A stretch of DNA of 64,000 nt from Butyrivibrio hungatei (GCF_900101605.1 NZ_FMUR01000007.1:124001-188000), one strand, 5' to 3'; counted from the first letter of the stretch, positions 25,671 to 38,494 are shown. A program made the numbers and translations. Notes: generated by a model not told the origin, from the sequence alone.

Positions 25671-27281
25671 ATGGAGAAAAAATCAATCTTAAACAACAAA
25701 ATGTTTTTGTATATGACAGAGTTCTTTGCGGGAATGTCTGTTATGGCGGTAGAGCTTGGAGCGAGCAGGCTTCTTGCACCGTATTTTAGTTCATCACAGA
25801 TTGTGTGGACAATTATAATCGGAACGATAATGATAGCCATGGCGCTTGGAAATATCTACGGCGGCAAGGCTGCAGACAAGGATCCGTCTCCGGATAAGTT
25901 ATATAAGAGAATTCTTATAGCTGCTATCTGGATTGCTGCGATTCCTGTTCTCGGTAAGTATATAATAATCGCTATTTCGGCGGCTGTAATATTTGCAGTC
26001 AACAGCAATTTCCTTGTTATTGCCGCATTTGCGACATGTATGATCGTGTTTGTGTTCCCTCTTTTTCTTCTTGGAACCGTAACACCTTCGCTTGCAAAGT
26101 ATACTACGGAGTCTCTTGATGACAACGGCAAAATTATCGGAACTCTCGGCGCGTTCAATACAGTCGGAAGTATCATCGGAACTTTTGTGCCGACATTTGT
26201 TACAATCCCTGCTGTGGGAACATCGATAACATTTCTGATTTTTGCGGGAATATTGATCGCGCTCTGCATTGCTTTTTTTGTCAGCACGGGTAAAAAAGTG
26301 ACTGTGAAAACAGCAGCAGGGCTTATCATTTTTGTAGTATGCCTTTTTTTCGGACACAGCACCTCATTTGCTTTTTGGGAAAATGACCTGACTTATGAGG
26401 GTGAGTCTGTTTACAATTATCTTCAGGTAAAAGAAGATCCTTACAGTGTGATTTTGTCGACAAATGTTCTCTTCGGAGTTCAGTCAATTCATATAAAGAG
26501 CGGTGAACTTACCGGAATGTACTATGATTATGCTTTGGCTGCGCCCTACATGAGCGGGATAAAAGAGAAAGCGGCGGCAGGAGAAGATGCAGAAATCCTG
26601 GTCCTTGGAATGGGAACCGGAACATATGCGACTCAGATACTCAAATATTTTGACAACGTTAATGTTGAAGGTGTTGAGATTGATGATAAGATCACGAATC
26701 TTGCACATAAATACTTTGAGCTCCCTGAAAAAGTAAAGGTCACAACCTATGACGGAAGAGCATATCTTGCGGCAATTGACAAGAAATATGATGTCATAAT
26801 GGTCGATGCATATCAGGATATTACGATTCCTTTTCAGATGTCATCGACGGAATTTTTTAATATGGTAAAAGATCATCTTAATCCGGGCGGAGTCATGGTT
26901 GTTAATATGAACATGTACAGCGATGATAACGAGTCTACGATCAACAGATATCTTGCAGATACCATTTCTTCGGTGTTTGACAATGTTGCTACGGTAAAGG
27001 TTACAGGTTCTACAAACAAAGAACTGTTTGCTACGGATAATCCGGAGTTTATGAGCAGATTTGCAGAAAACAGCAAACTTGAAGGTGATGAGAGGCTTCG
27101 TGCAATGATGGAGGTTGTCGAAGATAATTGTGTGTCATACGAGGCAGGAAGCAATATAATGACGGATGATAAAGCACCCGTTGAGCTCCTCGGAATGAGG
27201 CAGATTGACTCGATAATAAAGGATGAAGTCAAGTATTACAAGGAAATATACAAGACTCAGGGATTTGAAGGATTGTTCTGA
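25671..27281 (+). CDS. Membrane-anchored spermidine-synthase-like protein
   Basis: A protein of about 536 residues with two parts. Residues 1-230 hold about seven or eight membrane segments (FFAGMSVMAVELGASRLLAP is a typical start of this fusion family). Residues about 270-490 form a spermidine-synthase-type methyltransferase fold, with the SAM-binding-like motif VLGMGTGTYATQIL, then GVEIDDKI and YDVIMVDAY, which includes the catalytic-type Asp. Such fusions are widespread but their substrate is unclear. The ATG at 25671 has GGAAGA about 7 bases upstream; the ATG at 25656 has none. The link to the cobamide genes just upstream is only by position. Confidence 0.8.
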   Translation: MEKKSILNNKMFLYMTEFFAGMSVMAVELGASRLLAPYFSSSQIVWTIIIGTIMIAMALGNIYGGKAADKDPSPDKLYKRILIAAIWIAAIPVLGKYIIIAISAAVIFAVNSNFLVIAAFATCMIVFVFPLFLLGTVTPSLAKYTTESLDDNGKIIGTLGAFNTVGSIIGTFVPTFVTIPAVGTSITFLIFAGILIALCIAFFVSTGKKVTVKTAAGLIIFVVCLFFGHSTSFAFWENDLTYEGESVYNYLQVKEDPYSVILSTNVLFGVQSIHIKSGELTGMYYDYALAAPYMSGIKEKAAAGEDAEILVLGMGTGTYATQILKYFDNVNVEGVEIDDKITNLAHKYFELPEKVKVTTYDGRAYLAAIDKKYDVIMVDAYQDITIPFQMSSTEFFNMVKDHLNPGGVMVVNMNMYSDDNESTINRYLADTISSVFDNVATVKVTGSTNKELFATDNPEFMSRFAENSKLEGDERLRAMMEVVEDNCVSYEAGSNIMTDDKAPVELLGMRQIDSIIKDEVKYYKEIYKTQGFEGLF

Positions 27282-27311
27282 AAAAATACAGTGAGGTGCC
27301 GGGAGATATAT

Positions 27312-28877
27312 ATGAAAATAGAAAATTTAACAAATCGTGTCCTGACTATTATAACTGGGATAGTTTTGCTGATTTTAGTTGGTATACATGTAAATGTGAA
27401 TATTTTTCATTACACTTCGAGGATGGATGCCGATCTGGCATCTGAGGCGCTGATTACTACAGAAATCGCTGATAATTCATTTGATACACCGGATACGTGG
27501 GTTTCTTCAACCGGTGACAAATTAGTAAGTGCACCTAATATTGGAGCGGTCTTTTATAAGATTACCGGGAATATGAATTTGTCTATAGGAATCGCATGTA
27601 GTTTGTTTATGATGATTCTTATTGGACTTATGATCGTGTATTTTAGGCAATTAGAATTTGGCTGGTACGAGATTTTTACTGTGCTCATAGTGCTTTTCTC
27701 AGTTTTTAATGTTGAATCGGAACTTCAGAGTGCGTTATTTTTATGGGCTGATTATTATATATTTTACTTTATTTCGTTATACCTTATGCTGATATTCTAT
27801 AATAAAGGCCTTAAAGAGGGAAAACTTTCAATTTGGATTTGGGTAATATCCTTGCTTCTTGCAACAATAAATGGTATGGAGGCTATTCATGCTTCGGTTT
27901 TTTGCTATCTGCCTCTTCTTGGAGTAGAGATAGTCAGACAATTATGGTCAGTGATAAGGAAGAAGACGTTTGAGTGGCACTTATTGGCATTGTTTTTCTG
28001 TACTGCTGTAATTTCTGTCGGTATTCCTATGCTTTCAGCTGCTTATGGAACTGATAGTGGGCGAAATATAAGACGAGCCGGCGAAAAATTTGTTACCGAA
28101 GTGTGGCCTGCTATGGGATCGATTGTATACTTTGGTGTTGTGCCTGCAGTTGTTTGGTGCTTATGCGCATTTGCGGTTATTGGATATTTACTTGCCCTGA
28201 TAAATATATATAAGAAAACGGTTAAATCAGATAATGATGTTGATGAGGATAACAACATTATTTTGTGGGGAACTTTGGTACCTGTTGCAGTGATCACGAT
28301 GGTAGTTTTGGCACTTACATTTACAGTAAGAGAAGTGGCGCCCAGATATTTCTTTCCGGAATTTTTTATACTTGCTACCGGAGTTGGATTATTTATGAAA
28401 CTGGTATATCGGCAATATATTGCAAAGATAAAGGTTTCTGCTCTTGTTGCGGTAATGGTAGTTATTTTAGGAATCATGGCCGGCAGATATTATTATACAG
28501 AATTGATTGCAGGAGATAACAGTAGTAATTCTGATGAAATGAAAATAGCCGAATGGATGCAGGATAAGGGCTATGAGTATGGGTATACTATATTTGATAA
28601 TGCCAATACTATAACTGTTATATCCAATAATGCAGTAAAAATCAGAGCTGTGAATAACATGAAGGACATGGAAGGATGTAAGTGGCTTTCCGATGTTACC
28701 TGGTATCCACCGACTAAGAGCACAGACGGAGCGACCGTTTATTTGGTTTCAGAAAGTGCGAAGTTTGATTTTGATGCATTTTTAAAGGAAAGAAATCCGG
28801 TTATTGTAGATTCTTGCGAAATTGGCAGATATATGGTTTACGTTCTGGACCACGATTACACTGTGTGGGTGGATTAG
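27312..28877 (+). CDS. Polytopic membrane protein, GT-C-like, function unknown
   Basis: A 521-residue membrane protein not assigned to a named family. One membrane segment lies near the N-terminus, followed by a large extracytoplasmic loop (residues about 35-85, with RMDADLASEALITTEIAD), then about nine more segments and a soluble C-terminal domain of about 120 residues. An acidic first outer loop, many membrane segments and a C-terminal outer domain resemble GT-C glycosyltransferases, but this is a shape argument only. GGGAG precedes the ATG at 27312. The gene is AT-rich compared with the cobamide cluster. Confidence 0.55.
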   Translation: MKIENLTNRVLTIITGIVLLILVGIHVNVNIFHYTSRMDADLASEALITTEIADNSFDTPDTWVSSTGDKLVSAPNIGAVFYKITGNMNLSIGIACSLFMMILIGLMIVYFRQLEFGWYEIFTVLIVLFSVFNVESELQSALFLWADYYIFYFISLYLMLIFYNKGLKEGKLSIWIWVISLLLATINGMEAIHASVFCYLPLLGVEIVRQLWSVIRKKTFEWHLLALFFCTAVISVGIPMLSAAYGTDSGRNIRRAGEKFVTEVWPAMGSIVYFGVVPAVVWCLCAFAVIGYLLALINIYKKTVKSDNDVDEDNNIILWGTLVPVAVITMVVLALTFTVREVAPRYFFPEFFILATGVGLFMKLVYRQYIAKIKVSALVAVMVVILGIMAGRYYYTELIAGDNSSNSDEMKIAEWMQDKGYEYGYTIFDNANTITVISNNAVKIRAVNNMKDMEGCKWLSDVTWYPPTKSTDGATVYLVSESAKFDFDAFLKERNPVIVDSCEIGRYMVYVLDHDYTVWVD

Positions 28878-29023
28878 GCTATAGTCTTAGAAAAGGGCAA
28901 AATGTTACATTAAAGTTTGCTAAATATGAGGCGAGTAAAATACGAAAAAGCGTGTTGTGCACAATTACCAGCACTTTATGATAAATAATTAGCAATTTTT
29001 GGATACCTCTTTGTGAAATAATA

Positions 29024-29032
29024 TGTTACAAT
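29024..29032 (+). promoter_or_regulatory. Extended -10 promoter of the xylanase pair
   Basis: TGTTACAAT is an extended -10 element (TG, one base, TACAAT at 29027-29032) without a clear -35. Transcription would start near 29039, giving a leader of about 45 bases to the GH10 start. The remaining bases between 28878 and 29083 show no gene or convincing terminator. Confidence 0.4.
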
Positions 29033-29083
29033 AAATTTACCCTATGGGGAATGGGTTTAACATATTATTAACGGGAGGATGCT

Positions 29084-30910
29084 ATGAAGGTAAAAAGTAT
29101 TAATGGCGTAGTTGCCAAAGTTATGGCGTTTGTGTGTGCTTTTTCAATGTGCGTAGCCGGATCTACGGTAGATGCACAGGCTGCAGACGCAACACTTTTG
29201 AATACATATGGCAGTACATATGGACATTCAGGAACATGTATTAATTTGTATCAGTTAAGGGATGGAAATCAGTTAAACATTCTTAAGAAACATTATAATT
29301 CTATCACACTCGAGAACGAGATGAAGCCGGATGCTTTGCTTGGTGGTTCTCCAAGACTGATCTCAGTATCAGAGGCAAAGAGCAAGGGATATTATATTCC
29401 TGACGGCTATCGTGAATCAAACGTACCCCAGATTAATTTCGGAACAATTGATGAAGTAATGAAAATCTGTAGCCAAAACGGTCTTGGTATGAGAGCGCAT
29501 ACACTTGTGTGGCATTCTCAGACTCCGTCATGGTTTTTCAGAAGTAATTACGGTGGAAACAACGGATTCGTAAATCAGCAGACTATGGATGCACGTCTTG
29601 AGATGTATGTTAAGACGGTTATGAATCATGTATATTCAAGCCAGTATGGCGGATGCGTTTATGCATGGGATGTTGCAAACGAAGTAATCCATGCAAACAA
29701 CTCAGGTTGGGAAGCAGTTTACGGAAATAACAGAACAAATGCTTCTTATGTAAAGAAGGCATTTAACTATGCTTATGAAACACTTGAGCATTACAAGCTT
29801 ACAAATTCGGTTAAGCTTTTCTACAACGACTTCAACACATATCAGGAAGTACAGAAGGTTACAACTCTTGTTAATTATATAAATCAGGGTAAAAAAGTTT
29901 GTGCAGGTGTAGGTATGCAGTCACATCTCGGAACAAATTACCCTTCGGTTGACACATATATAAATGCCATGAATTCATTCCTTAAGTCAGGATTTGAAGT
30001 ACAGGTAACAGAGCTTGATATTACAAATAAGGGTGACGGCGATATGGCCAACTACTCTTACGATCTCTTTAAGAAGATAAATCAGATAAAGAAAAACGGC
30101 GGAAACGTTACAGGTATTACATGGTGGGGATTGTCAGATCAGACAACATGGATCAATAACTCAAAGCCATTGTTGTTCTCTTCACCGGGACAGCCCAAGC
30201 AGGCTTATAACAAGGTTATTCAGGCATATACGGAAGTGATCGGCCAGCCCGGCAGTGTACAGCCGCAGCCTCAACCACAGCCACAGCCTCAGCCACAGCC
30301 TCAACCTCAGCCTCAGCCGGATAACAAAAATAATAATAGCAATAACAACAATAACGGAAATAACGGACAGACAAATCCTCAACCGCAGCCACAGCCTCAG
30401 CCACAGCCCACACCACAGCCACAGCCTCAGCCGAGCGGCAATCAGACAAGCAACAATGCGGCATCAGGTGTTCAGGATGGATGGTACTATCTGAAGGATG
30501 TTAATTCTCAGAAGTATCTTACGGTAAAGAATGACAAGGCAAAGAAGACGACTAATGTACAGATTGAAAAGGGTACAGGAGCCAAGGGTCAGAAATGGTA
30601 TGTTCAGAATAAGGGTGACGGATATATCACACTTAAGTCAGGACTTGGAGAGTTCATGCTTGATGTTGTGTACGGAGAAGATAAGAACGGCACAAATGTA
30701 CAGATTTATGATGCGGTAGGACATGATGCACAGCAGTTCATGCTTAAGCCTACAAAGAAGAGCGGAGTTTATATAGTCGCTACAAAAGCATCAAAGGGAA
30801 CAAAGAATCTTGATGTATATCAGCACAAGACATCCGACGGCACAAATGTATGCCAGTGGAAGCACAACGGCAATGCAAATCAGCAATGGGTTTTTGAACC
30901 TGCACAGTAA
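29084..30910 (+). CDS. Secreted GH10 endo-xylanase with RICIN-type carbohydrate-binding module
   Basis: A 608-residue secreted enzyme. Residues 1-33 are a signal peptide ending near AQA. Residues about 36-385 are a GH10 barrel: ENEMKPDALL, HTLVWHSQTPSWFF, WDVANEVIH with acid/base E200, and VTELDI with nucleophile E310. Then come a Gln-Pro linker (390-410), an Asn-rich stretch and a second Gln-Pro linker (430-455). Residues 463-608 form a RICIN-type beta-trefoil lectin with repeated QxW-like motifs (GQKWYV, AQQFML, NQQWVFEP), likely to bind xylan or other polysaccharide. It cuts internal beta-1,4 bonds of xylan. GGGAGG precedes the ATG. The next xylan gene starts 40 bases later, probably in the same operon. 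Confidence 0.95.
   Translation: MKVKSINGVVAKVMAFVCAFSMCVAGSTVDAQAADATLLNTYGSTYGHSGTCINLYQLRDGNQLNILKKHYNSITLENEMKPDALLGGSPRLISVSEAKSKGYYIPDGYRESNVPQINFGTIDEVMKICSQNGLGMRAHTLVWHSQTPSWFFRSNYGGNNGFVNQQTMDARLEMYVKTVMNHVYSSQYGGCVYAWDVANEVIHANNSGWEAVYGNNRTNASYVKKAFNYAYETLEHYKLTNSVKLFYNDFNTYQEVQKVTTLVNYINQGKKVCAGVGMQSHLGTNYPSVDTYINAMNSFLKSGFEVQVTELDITNKGDGDMANYSYDLFKKINQIKKNGGNVTGITWWGLSDQTTWINNSKPLLFSSPGQPKQAYNKVIQAYTEVIGQPGSVQPQPQPQPQPQPQPQPQPQPDNKNNNSNNNNNGNNGQTNPQPQPQPQPQPTPQPQPQPSGNQTSNNAASGVQDGWYYLKDVNSQKYLTVKNDKAKKTTNVQIEKGTGAKGQKWYVQNKGDGYITLKSGLGEFMLDVVYGEDKNGTNVQIYDAVGHDAQQFMLKPTKKSGVYIVATKASKGTKNLDVYQHKTSDGTNVCQWKHNGNANQQWVFEPAQ
30255..30440 (+). repeat. Low-complexity linker repeats in the GH10 gene
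   Basis: Two blocks of imperfect six-base repeats (CCACAG/CCTCAG units) encode Gln-Pro linkers, separated by an AAT/AAC-rich block coding for Asn. Synonymous variation between units suggests selection on the peptide. The same unit type recurs at 32499-32577, making these blocks likely recombination points between the two enzyme genes. Confidence 0.8.
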
Positions 30911-30920
30911 ATGGTTATAG

Positions 30921-33989
<3,069 letters not shown>

Positions 33990-34126
33990 AAGTAGTTGAA
34001 AAGAAAAGGAAAAAATAAAAAAAATCTAATAATTTATGAAATTTTGTCTAAAATATGATATTATTTAGTGGAAAGTGTACTTAGCGTATTCAACCGTGTT
34101 TTTTGACGAGAAAGGAGCGACTTCCT

Positions 34127-34399
34127 ATGGAGAACAGCCGACTTCAATATTCTCCGTTCAAACCGAACTTGAAGACAGCCGAAGTATTTGCGTGGGGCGA
34201 TCCGGAGTATAATCTTTTTGACCAGCTCAATGAGAAATACGAGAAAACTCATCCGGAGTTTCATGACCTTTCTGCTTATGAGAAGATGGTCATAAGAGAG
34301 CAGATTCATCACGAGGCGATTGGACTTACCCCCTTGAATCTCATTATGGACTTCGTGGAAGACCCACAGTTTGATGAATTCAGAATCATATCGACCTGA
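34127..34399 (+). CDS. Small conserved-looking protein of unknown function
   Basis: A 90-residue soluble, acidic protein (MENSRLQYSPFKPNLKTAEV at the start) without a signal peptide, membrane segment or motif that I recognise. A good ribosome site (AAAGGAG, 9 bases before the ATG) and a strong terminator right after it support a real single gene. The upstream TTG at 34103 is in frame but overlaps the ribosome site. Confidence 0.65.
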   Translation: MENSRLQYSPFKPNLKTAEVFAWGDPEYNLFDQLNEKYEKTHPEFHDLSAYEKMVIREQIHHEAIGLTPLNLIMDFVEDPQFDEFRIIST

Positions 34400-34416
34400 C
34401 AGATAAGACAAAATAA

Positions 34417-34451
34417 AAGACCTAAGTACATTTGCGACTTAGGTCTTTTTT
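34417..34451 (+). terminator. Terminator after the small gene
   Basis: AAGACCTAAGT pairs with ACTTAGGTCTT around a 9-base loop and is followed by a T run. It is a strong intrinsic terminator. The A run before the stem would also let it serve the convergent gene at 34475. Confidence 0.9.
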
Positions 34452-34474
34452 ACTTTATTTGGAAATTAAATTAA

Positions 34475-34978
34475 TCAAGTCTTTAACAACTGAGCTTCGC
34501 GGATCTGTGCATTTACGTCCGATAAGAACTCATGATTTGTCGGATCTGTGATGAACGTGAGAAAATCAGTTGCCTCTTTTACCGAGAGATTCTGAATGAC
34601 TATAAGATAATCAAGTATTTCCTCGTTTGTCTTGCCTTCGCTTATGTAATGATCGACTATATCAAAGAGAAGCATGAAACGGCGCATTTTTGCCCGCGTG
34701 CTTATCTGATGAAGTTCAACTACGAGCGAAACAAATATAAACATTGCTATTCCCGAAAAAAGAAAGAATAAAATGCCATAAATATATTGGGCTGATTGAA
34801 CATGTATGAATCCCGAAGAAAAACTGGACACTGTGAAAACAAACAGTGATGTGAGGATGATACCAAGCCTTGCTTTGTTCTGTTCATAAACAGTCAGAGT
34901 CATGAATTTTACGGTAATACCGAAGATTAAGTAGAACACAAATGCAAAAGCAATCCCCAAGTAAGACAACTGAAGCAT
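34475..34978 (-). CDS. Small integral membrane protein, unknown function
   Basis: A 167-residue protein with four predicted membrane helices in its first 100 residues and a charged cytoplasmic tail of about 65 residues (RRFMLLFDIVDHYISEGKTN onward). No family was recognised. GGGGGA precedes the ATG, and a good promoter lies at 35001-35029 on the same strand. It is convergent with the small gene at 34127 and shares its terminator. Confidence 0.7.
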   Translation of the reverse strand: MLQLSYLGIAFAFVFYLIFGITVKFMTLTVYEQNKARLGIILTSLFVFTVSSFSSGFIHVQSAQYIYGILFFLFSGIAMFIFVSLVVELHQISTRAKMRRFMLLFDIVDHYISEGKTNEEILDYLIVIQNLSVKEATDFLTFITDPTNHEFLSDVNAQIREAQLLKT

Positions 34979-35000
34979 AATTTTATTCCCCCTTTAGCTA

Positions 35001-35029
35001 ATTGTAACAAGCAAAAGTGATTAATGCAA
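35001..35029 (-). promoter_or_regulatory. Promoter of the small membrane protein gene
   Basis: Read on the minus strand: TTGCAT (35029-35024), a 17-base spacer and TACAAT (35006-35001). This gives a leader of about 17 bases including the GGGGGA ribosome site. Confidence 0.6.
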
Positions 35030-35082
35030 TGCAAATAAAGCTAATATTGCATTATTATTTGGTTTGATGTACTTTATATGTA

Positions 35083-37173
35083 ATGTTTGAGGATTCGGTA
35101 GGCGATATGACTGGAAAAAAGGCCATTTGGATGGCAGTTAGTTTTTTTTCCCTTGTAGTTCTGCTTCTTATGTACTATTTAGGTGTGGAAAACTATTCTG
35201 ACCATATAATTGACAATAACAAGTTCGAAGAAATAGTGGGTTCAAGGGCACTTGCGGATGACATGAGTGTTCAAGTGTCTTTTGATAAGCAGAATCTTTT
35301 CTATGATGATGCAGCAAAAACATTTTTTTATTCTCTTATAGATGACAAGGAAGAAGCATATGACCCTTCTGTTGAGGTGACGGGCGATGCGGATGTGCAA
35401 TTCGCTTTTCTTGATTCTAAGATCACAGATGATGTGATCGCAAATAATATTCCCATAAGATGTATTTTTTATAATGATCGCAGTTATTGTATCCGCAAGA
35501 TTGTTTGTACTTTTTTGCCGATAATGAACCTGGAATGTGATGGCGAGATAACGGAATCCGAGACGGAAATGAGCATGAGCTTATATGATAACAGGCAGCA
35601 GTGTCGGGCAAGAGATTTGTCATCCGACGGTTTTGTTCGTATCCGTGGAGGCAATACGAAAGTATTTCCCAAAAAGCCTCTTAAATTATCACTGGTTCAA
35701 CGCGGGGAAGGCGATGATCGTCAGGGAAATGATATGTCGCTTCTCGGAATGCGTAAGGATGATGATTATATTCTTTATCCTGCCTATAACGATGCTGAGA
35801 AAGTCAGAAATGTTTTCAGTCAGAATCTTTGGTACAACAGCTGCAATACAAATAATCGCTATGGAATCACAACCGGAGTGGAATACAGGTTTTTAGAGCT
35901 TTTTATAAACGGGGAGTACAACGGACTTTATGCGCTCGGATATACTCCGGATGAGAAGATGGGCGATATTTCCAAGAACGATGAAGGTACGGGATTCTAT
36001 AAAAGAGTTGTCGGTATTGATTCGGCAAGGGTGTTGTTTGACCAATACGGCGGAATATTTGGATGGCGCGCAGAAAATGTTCCTGCAGATGATGATGACG
36101 GAAATCTTAAGGAAAAGAGATGGAATCTTCTGATGGATTATCTTGAAAATTTACAGGAAAATTCGGAAGATGTGGGTGCGCTTGAAGCGTGTATCGATAT
36201 AGACAATGCCATTGATTATACGCTGTTTATCAATCTGATTCAGGGAGATGATAACCTTTACAAGAATTACTACCTTTGCGTCAAGGAGACGGATGATGGA
36301 TATTATTCGTATATTTGTCCGTGGGATCTTGATGTCACATGGGGAAACATGTGGGTTCCGAATGTAAAAAACGGCTATTTGCAGTATGGACACGAGCCTC
36401 ATTACAATCTTCTTTTTGAGGATCTTTACCTTGGTCAGATAATGGCAGGAAACAGCAGTGACATTGTAAGGAAATGTTGTGACAGATTTGAGGAACTCAG
36501 GGAAAATGCCTGGTCTGATGAAGTAATCCAAAAGATGCTCGATGAATATGAAAAAGATGTATGTTTCTCGGGAGCTTATCTAAGAGACAAAGAGCGTTGG
36601 AGTGACGGAAATTACAGGGAGGAAGGCGAACCCAATAATTTCGACAGATTTAGGGATTATGTGTCTCAGAGACTTTCGGAGGCGAATAAATATTATGCCC
36701 GTTTGAGGAAGGTTTCGGGAGAGGATATTTTCATCAGAAGAGCGGCGCAGTACAAGAATTTTGATAATTCAAGTTTTGTGATTGAGATAAATGACAGGGG
36801 ACTTCTTAACGACAGTTCTTATGTGGCACTCCTTGGCAGGATCGGCGGGATCGATGTCGGGAAGATTGATGAAAATGTGAGATATGTGGTTAAGATTCAT
36901 GGAAAAGAGACAGTATACTTAAGCGACTTTGCGGAAGGAGATTCTCCGTGTGAGAATCCGGTAGAGATGAGCTTCGGAGGTCACAAGCTTGTGCTGAAAT
37001 CCGGAGTCGAGCGTGATTACCTGGATGATACGGGATATACCGTGTATCTTGACGGAGTGGCATGTTATGATGCGTATACCGCTGACAGAGAACCGTTTAT
37101 TGTTTCACTAGCCTATGAAGGGTTCGGTGAAAAGATGAATCTCAAGAGAGAATACAGAATAAATTTTAATTAA
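35083..37173 (+). CDS. CotH-kinase family protein, membrane-anchored
   Basis: A 696-residue protein with one N-terminal membrane anchor (residues about 15-37, AVSFFSLVVLLLMYYLGV) and a large outer part. Residues about 170-530 match the CotH kinase family: GFVRIRGGNTKVFPKKPLKL, then FINGEYNGLYAL, NLIQGDDNLYKNYYL and PWDLDVTWGNMW. CotH proteins are atypical protein kinases first known from spore coats, and relatives occur near secreted plant-fibre enzymes. Its place beside the xylanases suggests modification of surface or secreted proteins rather than spores. The ATG at 35083 has no ribosome site; MTGKK at 35107 is an alternative start. Confidence 0.85.
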   Translation: MFEDSVGDMTGKKAIWMAVSFFSLVVLLLMYYLGVENYSDHIIDNNKFEEIVGSRALADDMSVQVSFDKQNLFYDDAAKTFFYSLIDDKEEAYDPSVEVTGDADVQFAFLDSKITDDVIANNIPIRCIFYNDRSYCIRKIVCTFLPIMNLECDGEITESETEMSMSLYDNRQQCRARDLSSDGFVRIRGGNTKVFPKKPLKLSLVQRGEGDDRQGNDMSLLGMRKDDDYILYPAYNDAEKVRNVFSQNLWYNSCNTNNRYGITTGVEYRFLELFINGEYNGLYALGYTPDEKMGDISKNDEGTGFYKRVVGIDSARVLFDQYGGIFGWRAENVPADDDDGNLKEKRWNLLMDYLENLQENSEDVGALEACIDIDNAIDYTLFINLIQGDDNLYKNYYLCVKETDDGYYSYICPWDLDVTWGNMWVPNVKNGYLQYGHEPHYNLLFEDLYLGQIMAGNSSDIVRKCCDRFEELRENAWSDEVIQKMLDEYEKDVCFSGAYLRDKERWSDGNYREEGEPNNFDRFRDYVSQRLSEANKYYARLRKVSGEDIFIRRAAQYKNFDNSSFVIEINDRGLLNDSSYVALLGRIGGIDVGKIDENVRYVVKIHGKETVYLSDFAEGDSPCENPVEMSFGGHKLVLKSGVERDYLDDTGYTVYLDGVACYDAYTADREPFIVSLAYEGFGEKMNLKREYRINFN

Positions 37174-37181
37174 ATAAAGTG

Positions 37182-37210
37182 TTGACTTTTTTTCTATGAT
37201 AATTTAACCT
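37182..37210 (+). promoter_or_regulatory. Candidate promoter of the Liv operon
   Basis: TTGACT (37182-37187), a 17-base spacer and TAACCT (37205-37210), about 75 bases before the binding-protein gene. The -35 is strong and the -10 is weak. Confidence 0.4.
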
Positions 37211-37282
37211 AATTAAAACAAAAACAAGATTGTATACAAATATACATTTCGGTTTTGGTATTGTAATTAGGAGGAAAAAATT

Positions 37283-38494
37283 ATGAAGAAGTTTAGCAAA
37301 GCAGTTAGTGCGCTTATGGCTTCCGTAATGGCAGCATCAATGCTTGCAGGCTGCACAGATGCAGCAAGCACAGAGACACCTGATACTCAGGCGCAGGCAC
37401 AGGGAACAGAGAGCTCAGCAGATGGCGGAGCTACATTCAAGATTGGTGCTATAGGACCTCTTACAGGTGCAGCAGCAGTGTATGGTAATGCTGTATGTAA
37501 CGCAGCGGAGCTTGCAGTTGAGGAAATCAACGCAGCAGGCGGTATCAACGGATATCAGGTAGAGTATAGCAAAGAAGATGACGAGCTCAACGCAGAGAAG
37601 TCAGTAAATGCATACAATACTCTTAAAGACTGGGGCATGCAGATCCTTGTAGGTTCAACAACAAGTGCATGTTCAATCGCAGTTTCAGAAAATACAAAAG
37701 CTGACAATATGTTCCAGCTTACACCTTCAGGATCGGCTGAGGAATGTGTTAAGTACGACAACGTATTCCGTGTATGCTTCTCAGATCCTAACCAGGGTAT
37801 TGCTTCAGCGCAGTATATTGCAGATCACAACCTCGCAACTAAGGTTGGTATAATCTACGACAACTCAGACGTATATTCAAACGGTATTTATCAGAAGTTC
37901 AAGGAAGAGGCAGCAGGAAAGAACTTTGAGATTGTTTCAGAGGAAGCTTTCACAGCCGACAATGCTACAGATTTCTCAGTTCAGCTTCAGAAGGCAAAGG
38001 ATGCGGGTGCAGATCTTGTATTCCTTCCTATCTACTATCAGGCAGCATCGCTTATCCTTACACAGGCAAACACAATGGGATACTCACCTGTATTCTTCGG
38101 TGTTGACGGTATGGACGGAATCCTTTCTGTTGAGAATTTTGATACAAAGCTTGCCGAAGGCGTAATGCTTCTTACACCTTTCGCAGCTGACGCTCAGGAC
38201 GATCTTACAGTTAACTTCGTTAAGAACTATAAAGAAAAATATGGTGATGTTCCCAACCAGTTCGCAGCTGATGCATATGATGCGGTATACATCATCAAGC
38301 AGGCACTTGAAGCTAAAAACGCAACTCCCGATATGAGCACATCAGATATCTGTGAGGCTGTTAAGGCAGCTATGACAGAGATCGAGGCATCAGGTCTTAC
38401 ATCATCAAAGATGACATGGGATGCTTCAGGTGAGCCTAACAAAGAGCCTAAGGCTGTTGTTATCAAGGAAGGCGCTTACGTTTCAGCAGAATGA
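37283..38494 (+). CDS. livJ: Branched-chain amino-acid ABC transporter binding lipoprotein
   Basis: A 403-residue LivJ/LivK-type binding protein. The signal ends at SMLAGC, with a Thr/Gln-rich tether after it. The mature fold starts FKIGAIGPLTGAAAVYGNAV and continues VEEINAAGGINGYQVEY, both hallmarks of the Leu/Ile/Val-binding family. Codon use is strongly biased to common codons, suggesting high expression. AGGAGG precedes the ATG. A hairpin follows the gene and would let the binding protein exceed the membrane components. Confidence 0.92.
   Translation: MKKFSKAVSALMASVMAASMLAGCTDAASTETPDTQAQAQGTESSADGGATFKIGAIGPLTGAAAVYGNAVCNAAELAVEEINAAGGINGYQVEYSKEDDELNAEKSVNAYNTLKDWGMQILVGSTTSACSIAVSENTKADNMFQLTPSGSAEECVKYDNVFRVCFSDPNQGIASAQYIADHNLATKVGIIYDNSDVYSNGIYQKFKEEAAGKNFEIVSEEAFTADNATDFSVQLQKAKDAGADLVFLPIYYQAASLILTQANTMGYSPVFFGVDGMDGILSVENFDTKLAEGVMLLTPFAADAQDDLTVNFVKNYKEKYGDVPNQFAADAYDAVYIIKQALEAKNATPDMSTSDICEAVKAAMTEIEASGLTSSKMTWDASGEPNKEPKAVVIKEGAYVSAE

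Noticed and set aside
27312..28877. Assignment as an O-antigen polymerase or ligase
   Set aside because: Membrane topology is compatible, but no diagnostic motif could be found, so only a GT-C-like shape is reported.
30255..30440. Possible CRISPR-like or minisatellite array
   Set aside because: The repeats are six bases long, have no unique spacers and encode an in-frame linker.
30182..30494. Open frames on both strands across the xylanase linker
   Set aside because: They are by-products of the Gln-Pro hexanucleotide repeats (giving Arg-Leu, Ala-Glu-Val or Ser-His repeats), with no ribosome site and no sensible protein.
35083..37173. Sporulation coat protein and thus a sporulation locus
   Set aside because: Only the CotH family match points there; no other spore genes are near, and the neighbours are xylan enzymes.
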